The notes beneath the pieces are model-generated. The model was not told the origin of the DNA. It worked only from the letters and a program-made list of their open reading frames with translations, and searched no databases. Shown in pieces: positions 1 to 13,400 of a stretch of DNA of 64,000 bases (within the stretch, counting starts at the first letter, position 1; each line of letters opens with the position of its first letter). Location: positions 16,114,070 through 16,178,069 of the forward strand of contig CM022398.1 of the NCBI GenBank assembly GCA_011833715.1, read 5' to 3'. The DNA comes from Carcinoscorpius rotundicauda (Eukaryota > Arthropoda > Merostomata > Xiphosura > Limulidae). Position numbers and translations under genes: made by a program.

Positions 1-835
1 CGAAAGAAAACTGCCGATCCAAAAGTTTTTGCGTAAAATTGGCAACATCTTTTGGCTCTGTTAAGACGATAGTAAACAAATTGATACAAGACAAAAGTTA
101 CGAAACTTCTAAACCAACTGCTGTTTTCACCTAGATGTTCCAAAACATCCAAATCAACTACTGTTTTCAATCCAGAAGTTCCAAAACTTCTAAACCAACG
201 GTTATTTGCATAAGAAAAATGACCAATGAAACTAGAATCAGGAAAACTATTTTCCGACCACATGTTCCTCAGGACTTTCCGTAAAGAGCTCCAATATATC
301 TTTATCCACTTAATCTGTTTACATGTGGACTTTCAAGCAGAAAGCCACTTTGGGAGCGATTGCGTATAGAGTTCTTCAAGGTGGGCAGCTTAAGCAAGTT
401 TTACTTCACAGAAGTTTGTCGCAATGAATATTGTGATGTTAGCAATAGTACGTAATCATGGTCACCAGGGTGAAATAACCACGATTGCCAATAAAATATG
501 TAGTTCCAAAGCCATCATGCGACATCATTCTCATGAAGTATTGTTAACCTTTAATATGGTACGAAGTAACTATGGGAAAAATTGTACATATATTATGAAG
601 TAAAATATTCTCGTTGATTTTTGAGAGAAAAACGTGTAAGAGGAATTTCTTTTAGTTAGAACAGATAACGCTTGAAAATAAAATGTGATATTTTCCATTG
701 GAAGTAAAACAATGAATAAATAATCACATATTAAATAGCTCCTCTGTATTTGATTTGGAAAAATCAGTCTACTTATGGAAAAAAAGAAAACCTCTAAACG
801 CATGACATAAAAAGTGTTACAATAACTATAACAAA

Positions 836-1100
836 GCCTGGTATGACCAGATGGTTAAGGCTCTCGACTCGTAATCTGAGGGTCGCAGGTTCGAATCCCC
901 GTCGCACCAAACATGCTCGTATTTTCAGCCGTGGGAGCGTTATAATGAGACAATCAATCCCACTATTCGCTGGTAAAAGAGTAACCCAAGGGTTGGTTAT
1001 GGGTGGTGATGACTAGCTGCCTTCCCTCTAGTCTTATACTTCTAAATTAGGGACAGCTAGCGCAGATAACCCTCGTGCAGCTTTGCACAAAATTCAATAG
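836..1100 (+). repeat. SINE-A copy (tRNA-derived, near full length)
   Basis: Defines family A here, about 265 bp. The tRNA-like head has anticodon-type loop CTCGTAA (Thr-CGT-like) and B-box GGTTCGAATCC. Then come CCAAACATGCTCG, a body with CCCACTATTCG and GACTAGCTGCCTTCCCTCTA, and a tail like TAGCTTTGTGCGAAATTC. The tail of this copy is slightly diverged and ends just upstream of the first exon of the window. Confidence 0.95.
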
Positions 1101-1241
1101 CAGACACAGAATTACAACAAATGTATTCATTTTGAAATTAATGACTTTTAATCAGTGTTTTCAGAATGCATTACGATTAGTTTTTCTACATTTCTTCTTC
1201 AAGTTGTCATTATTTCTCTTGTCACTTGTTCGACTCTTTAG

Positions 1242-1406
1242 GAACGTGTGGGAAAACGCGCACTTTTTCACACTAAGGTTTAAGACCGCAAATTTGGAAG
1301 AACAGTACCGAAGTCGAAGAGCAAACACAGTGACGGTTTCAATGGCTGGCTTTCTTCTGGTCCTTCTAATGTGTGACCTGGCTGACCTCGTGCTAGTTCC
1401 TGGAAT
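1242..1406 (+). CDS. ADCY3: ADCY3-like exon 1 of window (first helix of M2)
   Basis: Acceptor TTTAG before 1242, donor GTAAGT at 1407. It begins with one base completing a split codon, then encodes NVWENAHFFTLRFK and a helix (VTVSMAGFLLVLLMCDL). It ends in phase 2. In this family the conserved FTLRFK-type stretch precedes the second membrane domain. Confidence 0.85.
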
Positions 1407-4400
1407 GTAAGTTTAACACCTTTATTATTTATCTGAAATGAATAATATGTATTTAAATAGCATTATGTGTGATTAATCAGAACAGCCTTTATTCAGCACA
1501 CTATATAAACTTTTAAAATCCAGCTCTATCTGTTTTCAGTCATACTCAAAATATAAAGTTTATATTTAAATTTTAAATCATGTGGAGTATTAAAACTTTA
1601 TATATGTGTCACTTGGGAGTCACATAAATTTTCAACAGTCTCTCACTGGAGAATAATCAAGAACCATTTATTAATTAATCAAATGTGTGTCGCATAAATT
1701 TTCATTACTTTATCACTAGGTAATATTTGTTAATATATCGCGCATGTGAATCGTTTGAATTTTCAGTTGCCTCTTACAACAGAATAATTACGAAGCACTT
1801 GTTAACTGACTTACAGAAATCAGACCTCTGATGTCTGAGGTGTATATTTTCTTCAATGATCTTTAAAGATTTAAGAATAAAAAACGTGTTCGACAATTCT
1901 GTTTTAATAGCTTTATCAGGTTTGCTGTATACGTCTGATAAACTGTGAAAAGAAATATTTTGAAATGCGTCGTAAATTATCAAAACCAAATGAAAATATA
2001 TACAAATTCAAGGTAAGAATCAACAACTTCAGGCTAGACGTGTCTCGTAAAAAGTCATGGGTTATTTTATCTAATGTTTCTCTCAGAAACTTGTTTCAAC
2101 TTGTATTTAAACTTAATTCTTTGATCTTTCAGGCTTGCTGCTTTTCAGACCATCAGCAGTGTATGGGCACATCTGAGTATCCCATTCATCACTGTTTTCG
2201 TGCTGTTTCTTATCTTAATGAAGGTATACATGTTTCACATCGTTCATTTCGAAAAAAAAAACTCCACTCGTTTTGTTTTTCTTCCTCGGAGTTTTAAGTT
2301 CATTTATGGACAATTTTTTATAATATTGGTATAATTATTGGTAGCGATCCTAGTGTAACAAACGTTTGTAAGTTAAAGTGTATTGAAATTAAAATGTTGT
2401 TCAGTTTGTCGCGAGCGAGAGAGATGGGGGGGGTGTTTACAAATCAATATTAACATATTAATTATGTATTAGATTAAGATGGATGTTTTGCAGGAACCTT
2501 TTAGTTTTAACGGTCTTTGTGGCGGAAGTTGAGATACGTTGATGAACGACATTTTTATAATTAATCTCTTACTTCATTCTGGTTTTGTATATGAAGGAAG
2601 TAGTTACGAGTATGCAGTCTTCTCGTGCTGAGATTTAAAATATTTTTATTCTATGTTTATAATTAATTATATTTCATTATTCACGCTTACTCATACAGTA
2701 AATACTCTTTATTCTAAAATAAAATATGAACTTTTTCCAACACTTAAGTGGTCGTCGGATATACTTTTTTATATAAAAGGTGGATTTGTGAATGTATAAC
2801 ACCATAACTTATGAAAACTTCCAGCTAAAACGGAAAAAAATAGCCTTGTAGAGATATGTTCTCAAATTGGAAAAATGTGATGTAACTGAATCAATAACCA
2901 TTGAACAAATTTAAATAAATGTTACGTTTTATTTTCGCTGTTTGTTGTTTTTCTTAATACAACTCTCACCTATTTGCCTAATTGTAAACCGCGTTTTTCA
3001 CGGCAGAGTTTAATGAGTTATAATTTATCATTGTTTGTGGTATTTAAATAGCTTCACGTGTTCCAACAGTAATTATTTTCTCCAGTTGTTATTCACAAAT
3101 TATTTCAGAAAAAGAACCACGAGGTATAAAACTGTGGTGAAGTCCTCGCCTCCTCTTTCGGTTCAAACATTTCATTGCTTGATAGATAACCTTTATGTAT
3201 GTTTGTAAGAGATTCTTACGGAATAGCCAATACACTGTTTCTTTTTTACCTTTTTCAGTGTTACAAGATACCTTTACCAAAGTTTGGGTCCTTATTTTTC
3301 CAAGCGGCAGAGTTAAGGCCATGGGTGAGAATCCTCACTCTGTTTGCTTTGGTATCAGTGTGGACATTTCTTCAGGCCTTGAAAACGGTAATCAATAATT
3401 GCTTTTCTATACAACAAAAATATGCTAGTTGAACTCTAGAAATAAATCTAAGTGACCATCCAAATAAATACACTTCTCCAAACAAAAAGTTGTTGTTGTT
3501 TTGGGCAAAGCTGTGCAATGTGTTGCCCCCCGCTAGTACAGCGGTATGTCTCCGGATTTACAACGCTAAAATCAGGGGTTCGATTCCCCTCGGTGGGCTG
3601 AGCAGATAGGCCTTTGTGGCTTTGCTATAAGAAAAACACGAAACACACGCAACGGGTTATCTATGTTCTGCCCCACGATAGGAGTCAAACTCCACGTTTT
3701 AGTGTAGTCTTTCAACTTCCTGATGACGCAAAATCGAATCCAATGTTATAATGGATAAATATAAATATTTAGCCGCTAAAACAAACAGTTAAGCCTATTT
3801 TAATATTCGCGAATCCCACTGTATCCGACAATAAGATTGGAGCGATCCTGTATTAATAGTTGCGATGGTTTGTAGTCTTTCGAATAAGATATGTCTTGAT
3901 AATAATTAATAAGTTTTCTTTCACTAGATACTAAATACAAATTAATTTATCTCCTATGTTTCGGTCTGACCTCTTGCCTTGCGATGGAAGTGACCGGAAT
4001 TCCGTTCTTAGTTTTAATTTTAAGAAAGTCTGTGTTCTCAACATTTGTGTGGATTCTCTTCATAAAAGCATGAATTAACCATTGTAGTGCTTCCACCAGC
4101 AAAGCAAAGCAAACTAACGTGACAGGGGTTTAGTTTAGAGAGAGAAAAATCAGAAGAGTTCTCTCTCCAACTGGAGTGTTCAGGAACGTTGTGGTTCCTC
4201 TTCGTCCCCTTTCGTGAATTGTTATTAGGAATAGTTTTTTTTATTCTTTTTGGGTGGAGGATGTCACTCTAAATGTTGTCTTGGGTGAAGACATAGGCAG
4301 CACCGGAAAGAATGGCCGGGTCCCGTCCCGAAAGGAAGAAGTCAAGTAAATATGAACATGGATACAATTCAATTCAAACAATCCAAGTCAGGGTCTGGCA

Positions 4401-7400
4401 ATAAAGTTGCCTGGACTGGGATCTAAAAATTCAATGCCTAAGTTTTTGCTGTGGGGGGAAAACGGGAGCGCCCCGAGAAAACCCACTTTCACAGGACAGG
4501 CGCCGAAGGTTTTGCCTGTCGTGTGCCCGATATCTGAAATTAAAGTTCATTCAAACCATATCGTTTATCGCTTTTCAAACATGCATTCACACGTTTCCAA
4601 CACATACTTTCATTTCTTGTGAAAGTAACCAGATTTACCCACACCTTGATAACCTCTGTACCACATTTTTTGGGTGTGTTATCAGACAGAAGATATAGAA
4701 GGTTTCTTTTATCTTTATTTTCCTCGTGTGGGGTTTCATCAACTCCCAAAATATTAAGTAATTTGATTAATTATTATAAAGAACTATTTCTTTTTAAATT
4801 CACACAAACTTTTTTCATCGGTTGTACATATAAGAAAATCTTGTTATCTGGTTTTCTGGTATCTCATCTGATGGTGCCAGGTAAACATAACGGGGAATAA
4901 TGTTTTCTTATATAATTATCTCTAACATGACGAGCTATCACAGAATCTCTACATCTTTTATTGCTTTGAATTCTAACTTTATGTGGCTTTTTTGTTTCTA
5001 TATAAGAGTATATTAAAGTCCATAATCACAATAAAGTTGTTACTCTCCAACGGGTCTTTAAGTGTTTTAACGTGTCGTAGTCTTGCACTGTTTACATATG
5101 TTTATATCTTTTTGAATTTCACACAAAGCTATACGAGGGCTATCTTTGCTAGCCGTCCCTAATTTAGTAGTGTAAGACTAGAGGGAAGGCAGCTAGTCAT
5201 CATTACCCACTGCCAATTCTTGGGCTACTCTTTTACCAACTAATAGTGGTATTGACCGTCACATTATAACGCCCTAACGGCTGAAAGGGCGAGCATGTTT
5301 GGCGCGACGGGATGCGAACCCGGGACCCTCAGATTAATAGTCTCACGCCTTAACAAGCTTGGCCATGCCGGGCCGGGTTTACATATTCTACCTCACAGGT
5401 TTTCAGAGAGACCTATGGTGGAGGTTGAGTGTCTTCACTTTTTTTCCTGCTTATCCTTGGTGTTTATTTTCTTATTCATCTTTATCAAGTGTTTAAGATA
5501 TCTGTCGTCAAGGAGAGTTTTGTTTTTTTCTTCCATCTTTTCAGCAAATCTTGTTAGTTCTAAAGACTAGAAGTCTATGAGTCTCGTTGTTACATTGTTT
5601 GTGTGCTTTGATTAGCATTCGAAATGAAGGTTATAAAGTGGATATCAATCAGTATATTATTAACTAATTACTAATAAGCCCGATATGACCAGGTTGGTTA
5701 AGGCTTTCTACTCGTAATCTGAGGGTCGCGAGTTCGAATTCCCATCGCACCAAACATGCTCGTCCTTTCAGCCGTAGGGGCGTTATAATGTTACGGTCAA
5801 TCCCACTATTCCTTGGTAAAAGAGTAGCTCAAGAGTTGGCGGTGGGTGGTGATGACTAGCTGCCTTCCCTTTAGTCTTACATTACTAAATTAGGGATGAC
5901 TAGTGCAGATACTCCTATGTAGCCTTGCGCGAAATTCAAAAAACAAATGAACAATCATGTAGGCTAGTAACCATGGCAACATTAGATTCTAAATGTATGT
6001 TTTTGTTTGTTTTTTTCATATTCCAGTTAATTAATTCGTTACTTATTTCAAATGAGAAACGTCTAAATATATTATTTTAAATCTGCTACGTGTAGTTACC
6101 AAGTAACGAACGCTGGGGTTGTTATCACTTTGTGTAGTAGCCATAAAAAACATTAACAAATTTAAAATGCTGTTTTTACACACCTCTGATTTGAAATTTA
6201 CGGTGGCTAATTTCGAAAGACGCGAATTACAAAAACAACAACAGCAGTCTGGTGTGATTTGGTTTTGTTTTTCACATTCCGAATGTCAGATCGATTGATT
6301 TCTCAGCTTCCGGCGATTAATACGGTAATGAGAAACGAATATAATTTGTTTCACTTTTCCCAAATTTTTTGATACATTTCAAATTATGATGCGCTCTGAA
6401 ATAAAGAGAAACTGTTTTTATTTCTTGTGGATTACGAAAACTGCGTAAGAGAAATTGCCTCTCGCTTATCATTACCTTCGTAATTCTACGTGTATTCACT
6501 GATTGACTACTGTAGCTATCATTGGACTGTAGGCCAGGCGTGTTAAGGCTTTTGACTCGTAATCCGAAAGGGTCGCGGATTCGAATCCCAGTCACGCCAA
6601 ACATTCTAGCCCTTTCAGCCGTGGGGGCGTTATAATGTTACTGTCAGTCCCACTATTCGTTGGTAAAAGAGTCGCCCAAGAGTTGGCGATGAGTGGTGAT
6701 GACTAACTGCCTTCCCTCTGGTCTTATACTGCTAAATTAGGGACGGCTAGCGTAGATAGCTCTCAAGTAGCTTTGTACGAAATTCATAAACAAACAAACA
6801 AAGCTTTGCGCGAAATTCAAAAACAAAACAGAAAAACAGACGACCGTTGGCCTTGTTTGCTACTAGGCCATCTTTCGCTAAGGTGAAAGCAACGTGTAAT
6901 GTCTATCTTAATGCTTGTAAGCGCTAATTTATTATTTTCCTTAACTCTGTGATGATGACTTCTTTCCTTGAACTATGTCTGTTTTTGATACAACTTTATT
7001 GTCAATATTTTTTGTTATGTTGCAATTAATTTGCGTCATGTTCCAATCGAGGTAAATCTGGCTCGTTTCAATCATTTTTGTAAAGGTATTACGTTAAAAG
7101 ATTTCGGCAAATCAAACATGTGGAGTATCGATCTCCACGTTCGTTATGTTTGTGTATTGTTGATAGGGCTAAGATATATTTAGTAATCGGAACATAAAAG
7201 CATATTACGAATGTATATTTGTGTGTAAAGGCACGTGATGTAAAGAATTAGTTGTATATGCGAGTGCACAAGAAGCAACTAATTGACATTTGGTGACTTT
7301 GTCACACCCGCCCTCAGTGGCAAGTCCGTAAACTAATAACACAAAAAATTGGGTTTCGATACCTGTGGCGGAAACAACACAGGTAAACCGTTGTTTAATT

Positions 7401-10400
7401 TGATTCTTAATACCAAACAGGTAAAAAAGCTACGTCACAAACTATCATAGTTGATGTCTGTCGTTACATGCTTTATCTTATAGGTTGTGTTATGTTAAAA
7501 TATATATATATAATATCATAATACGTTATAGATTGTATCGCTACCTTATATTCATAGGTTTGTTAAAAATGAAATATTTTTACAACTTATAAAATAATGT
7601 AATATAATATACACAATAACATACTTTAACCCTTGATTGTGTGTAAAACGAAAATACGGTGGGAAAATGTTTTATTTGAATTTCTTACTTAAATAAGGAT
7701 ATACTGCACACAAAAACACATTGTTTTGTGAAATATCTTTTGAGAAACCAACAGAAATCATTTCTTGGTTAATTTAGGCTGTTATCTGGATGCCAGAATA
7801 TTTAATTACTGAATACAAACATTTGTAATTATGTTAAGAAACAAAGACAGATTTGTCTCCAACAACGCTGGTACAGTACTTCATCAATTATCTTTCAAAT
7901 ACTGTTGGACTTTCAAGCTTGTGTGAACTGTTTACTTTCTATTCTCGACACAGATGAGACGTGCTTTATCCTGGTCCGAGTTCCATATGAATTACTCAGA
8001 ATTAATCCTACAAACAGAAGAAAGAATTGTCATTCAGCAGGACGGATTTCCACAGTATCTTATCTACTACTGCGTGGTTGTTTACCTCGGTCTTTCGACT
8101 TTCTCCCACATTAACCACTTAATAAAATTCGCCATTACAGTCACCATCACAACTGTGTGGTGTATCCTCAGTAACCTGTCGTTGAAAGCTGCTTTTCAAT
8201 GGTATGACATCTGGGCTTACAGCTCCAGGTAAGACTGTCTTATCAGTTTATTTTAGCTTTGTCACTGCCACGTTCACAGGAATATGAATCTCTCAGTACC
8301 AAATGTACTTAAAGTTTGTTTGTTTTTAAATTTCGCACAAAGCTAAACGAGGGCTATCTGCGCTAGCCGTCCCTAATTTAGCAGTGTAAGACTAGAGGGA
8401 AGGCAGCTAGTCATCACCACCCACCTCCAACGCTTTAGCTACTCTTTTTAACCAATAAACAGTGGCATTAATTGTATCTAGTAACGTCCCTAGTAAAGGG
8501 CTAGCATGTTTGGTGGAACGAGGATTCGAACCACCGACCTTCAGACTACGAGCCAAGCGCCTAAACCACGAGGTCATTTTGGACTAGAATGACTATAAGC
8601 CGTTAATCAAGGGTTTAAGAGAGCTGTACGAAGTATCCGCCATTGTTGTTGGTGTATTTGTAATTACTCACAAAGCTACACAATGGGCTATCTATGCTGT
8701 ACTAACCATGGGTATCAGTAAGTCCTATGACGTTCAAACCGACAAGAAGTATGTTTTGAAATGGGTGTGCTTGTAAACCGTTTTCTTTTACGTAATTGAA
8801 AAAAATTCAAATAATACTATGAGATAATTATAACGCCCCCACAGATGAAAGGGTGAGCATATTTGGTGGGACGGGGACTCGAACTCACGACCCTTGGATT
8901 ACGAGTTGAGTGCCTTAACCACCTGGCCATGCCGAGTCCCGTAGGGAAGAGCTTTCTGTTGAGATTCAAATATAAAATGTAATGTTCGTTACACAAAGGG
9001 GTGTGCAGCATAAATACACACGTGTTCTAAATAAGCTTTAGAAGATGAACTTATTTATTAATTGTCTCACTGTTTTCTTGTTCTGAAATACTTGATAAAC
9101 GTTGCAGACAGTGAGTAATATTACCCGCCTATTTGAATCAGTCTCCATACAACATTCTTCACTGTTGTTATCCTATAGTCCAGTAATGTGATGTGATAGG
9201 TGTAATCCTACAGTCCAGTAATGTAATGTGATAGGTGTTATCCTACAGTCCAGTCCTGTGATGTGATCGGTGTAATCCTACAGTTCAGTAATATAATGTG
9301 ATGAGTATAATACCACAGTCTAGTGATATAATGTAATGAGTATAATACAACAGTCCAGTAATGTCATGTGATGAGTATAATACCACAGTCTAGTGATGTA
9401 ATGTAATTATTGTAATACTACACTATAGTGATGTAACTTTATGTGTTTTCTTCAAAACATAAGCCCGTTTTTGGTATGATTTATTCCAATATCTGTTATC
9501 CTTTTTATTTGCGTTTATGTTTATCTATGTTTTGAGATCCTTTATACGTTAGAGAAAACGAACAATATGGAACGGTGATAAGTTTACGAAAGTAAAACGC
9601 TAAAATCTCCGGTTCGATTCCTCGCAGTAAACACAACAGATAACCTAATGTGGTTTTGCTCTAAAACAAACAAATATTATAATTACAGTTAACTGGTACG
9701 ATATCAAAAACAACTATGGTTGTGTTTGTATTCTATAACTCGTAACTAGTTGATTTTCAGTGCAACCTTTTCTCCAAGCCAACTTATGTTTATATTTTAA
9801 GCATCCTTAAGGGAAATTGGGCTAATTATATCTTATTATATCTAGCATCTCTGACTTACTGGGTTAACGAGTTAAATTATTCATAGGAAAGACACAATAA
9901 GGGAGAGTTCTCCAACTAGAAAAGAGTCTGCAAAAATTCGCTAATTGTGTTAACTTTATATGAAATTAAACAAGATAATTCTTTTAGACGGTAGAAATAT
10001 AGCTCATGGCTGAAAGGGCGTTATAATATTTCGATCAATCCCACTATTCATTAATAAAAGAGTTGGTAGTGGGTGGTGATGACTTGCTGCCTTCTCTCTG
10101 ATCTTACACTGCTAAATTAGGGACGGCTAGCGCAGATAACCCTCGTGTAGCTCTACGCGAATTCTAAAAACAAACAAACAAAAACAACTACAGTTTATCT
10201 GTAAACCAAAGCAGCTTAACCGACCGTGGCCCGACATGGCCAAGCGTGTTAAGGCGTTCGACTCGTAATTTGAGGGTTACGGGTTCGAATTCCCGTCGCA
10301 CCAAACATGCTCGCTTTTTCAGCCGTGGGGGCGTTATAACGTGACGGTAAATCCCACTATTCGTTGATAAAAGAGTAGCCCAATTGTTGGCGGTGGGTGG

Positions 10401-13400
10401 TGATGACTAGCTGCCTTCCCTCTAGTCTTACACTCTTAAATTAGGGACGGCTAGCACAGATAGCCCTCGAGTAGTTTTGTTGCGAAATTCAGAAAACAAA
10501 CAATTAATTGACCGTTGGGTCACAGCTGTTACTATGCAGTTAATTTAAGCATCTGACATGTAATTATAGTGTCTTGAAATGTTTTAGGTAACTTTAACTT
10601 GGTATAAATTATATAAATAAAATAAAAATGTTTTTTGGAAAAAATATTTCACTTAAAGGCTGAAACAGAAGATCATGGAAACGCTTCACGTTACAAGTAA
10701 AGCAAAATAAAATGTTTTTGAAAGGTCAAAGGTATTAAGAGGTTGCGTAATTCACTTATTATTTTTTGTTTTTTAATTTACCAAATTTTCTCACCTCATT
10801 GCATGTTTCGTTGGTTATCTTTAATTCCCGGATGAACGGATGACAGATTTTCTTTGTCATTTGTTAAACACAAAAACGAAATGTACTCCCTATTAGTTCC
10901 CGTGACCTGGAATCAAAAGACGAGTTTATAGAAATATCTAACTGAATTATATAATAATAAGAAAATGTTTATCATTAATAGACATTTGGTAATAACTGAA
11001 GCCTAAAATAATATATTTTAGAACTTAGATTTTAAAAATGTAAAGTTTCAATGCAAACAGTTACGATTCTGATTATTAAACAATATTATATACCATTATA
11101 AGATAATTTACATATTATATTATGTTTTTTTTCAGGCAACCAATAGAACATTCTATCTACGTTACCATCGTTCTGATTACCATCTCTGTGGCAGTCATAA
11201 CAGTTAACAGACAGGTACTGTACAGAATTTATAAAGATATAGCAATAGAGAAAACAAGAGATGGTCTTTTTCCTTCAATTTTTTTTAATAGTTCTAAGAC
11301 CACGTTTCGAACCCACACATCTTTTAGTGCTGAGTTATCCCTCCTGGTGGCTAGATGTGTTTCGGCCAGATGAAAAGTATAATAAAATGGTTACATTTAA
11401 TAATACATGCTAGGGGTGGTTTAACTCAGTTACGAAGAATATAACAACAAGGTTATACTTAATAATACATGCTAGGCCTAGTAGAACTCAGTTATGACGA
11501 ATATAAGAACATGGCTACATTTAATAATACATGCTAAGCCTAGTATATCTCAGTTATGAAGAACATAACAACATGGTTACACGTAATCATAATTTAAATA
11601 CTCTTTTTATTAAAGATATTTTCGCCCCTAATTACGATACACGAGTATGTGATGATTTAATTAGGAATGATTTATAACGTAATTTATGAAATACGTAATT
11701 TACATTTATCGTCGTTGTAACAATTTTATTCGTTTCAGTGTAGATTAAAACAAAAGTCAGTTGTTCAAATAAGTACTACTTTTCTATCAGTTATGTGCAA
11801 CTTATTCAGAGTTATTTGCTTTAGAAATATTAAATCAACTTTGATGAAAAAGATCTCAAACTTTTATATATTTAAGTCTGATTATCAAATAAAAGCATGA
11901 AACCTAACATACGTTTTTAACTAAGTAATAAACACTCGTAACATTTTTCGGTATTTGTAAAGTTCATGCACATATATGTGCACCATATATTTTTCTGAGG
12001 TTTACTATATAATATATCCCACTATACGTTTCTTCTTTCTCCTATATTTATATAATATTTCGTGTTTATTGTTATTGTTTTTTCTTGGCACAATGGTATT
12101 CGCACTTATAATTTTCCAACATAAAGCCATGCTGGGCGTGGCCAAATAGTTAGAATTCCAGGTTGCTGCAAAAACTCGCTCTGAAATTCGAGGCCATATT
12201 CGAACACATCGAGTAGTGGCGGTGAACGCTGTTGTCTCGTTTCCTTCCCTCTAGTCTATCTGTTCAAAATTAGGGACGGCTAACGCAAATATCCCTTGTT
12301 TAGCTTTGCACAAATATCCAAAACAAACACGTATGAGGTAACACGAGTTAATACTGTTCTTGCTACGCACTTATGGCAATAAGTTATAGCTTGAAGATAC
12401 ACGTAAAGCGCTGGAGTGTGTTTATACAAGGTTAGATCTCGATTATCAACTTGTTTTTGTAGGTTTTCTTTCGTGTCACTAAAGATGTCTACTTGTAGTC
12501 AAGGGAGCATCTACGGTGAACAAAATGATCCTTCTTGCTATTAATACCAAAACACAAAACACCAAAGGCAACAGAACAATAATTAAATTTCAAAGTTTTT
12601 GCAGAGTAGAGTGGACTCGAAATCTGAGGTTCTCAAGTTCGAGTACTCGTCCCACCAAACGTGCTCGCCCTTTCAGTCGTGACGATGTGACAATCAATCC
12701 CACTATTCGCTGGTAAAAGAGTAGCCCAATAGTTGACGGTGGGTGATGGTGGTGATTAGTTGCCCTCCTTCTAGTCTTTCACTGCTAAACTAGGGAAGGC
12801 TAATCCAAATAGCCTTGGTGTAGCTTTTCATGCGAAATTCAAAACAAGTGAAACCAGCTTATTGGCACTTATAAATTAAGCATATATAATAATTAAGTAT
12901 TAACAGTAATGTAACTAGACAATGTTTTAGCCCTGAACTAGAGTATAGTGCTCGAACCAGGGTCTTGATGTCCGTGGTAGGCAAAATACAAACAGTTCTT
13001 TGTGTAGCTTTGTGCTTTGATAACAAATGAACTGGGGTTAGTATTTATTTTGTGGCCCCCCAGAGAAAAGTAGACGGAAGGGACTTCATCCAACCATAAA
13101 ATAGGTAGTTATAGTGTTTGTAAAGGTGTTATTTTAACACCGTTAGAGCGCTACTGCCATAGAGTAGATTTTTGTATGTCTGTGTAATTATAAGGTACTG
13201 ATCGATGATTGGTTACTCAGTCGCCTAGCGACCGAAGGACGTTGAGCATGTGTCAGAACAAATAACACCGTTCTTTAACTTTCTCTGATGTGCACTATCC
13301 TGGACTGGAAATCTTTTCCAAGATAAAGAACGGGAAGATGGTTAATGACAAGGTTCAGTCCTGGATTTAAAATTAAAATAGATTTCAGACATAATTTTAG

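Larger units (their letters stand above)
3388..7953 (+). other. Intron rich in SINEs
   Basis: Contains a nested SINE pair (3488-3715), three complete SINE-A copies (5114, 5678, 6524) and a weak SINE-C relic (7307). The rest, including 3720-5110 and 6840-7300, is unremarkable AT-rich DNA. Confidence 0.8.
8229..11135 (+). other. Intron with SINEs and a 35-bp tandem array
   Basis: Holds SINE-A copies at 8320, 8829, 10005 and 10228, SINE-C at 8644, SINE-B at 9569 and the imperfect array at 9165-9435. The stretch 10505-11135 shows nothing I recognise. Confidence 0.8.

Noticed and set aside
836..920. tRNA-like sequences in many places looked like tRNA genes
   Set aside because: Each continues into the same SINE body and tail, and most have stem mismatches. 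They are repeat heads, not functional tRNA genes.
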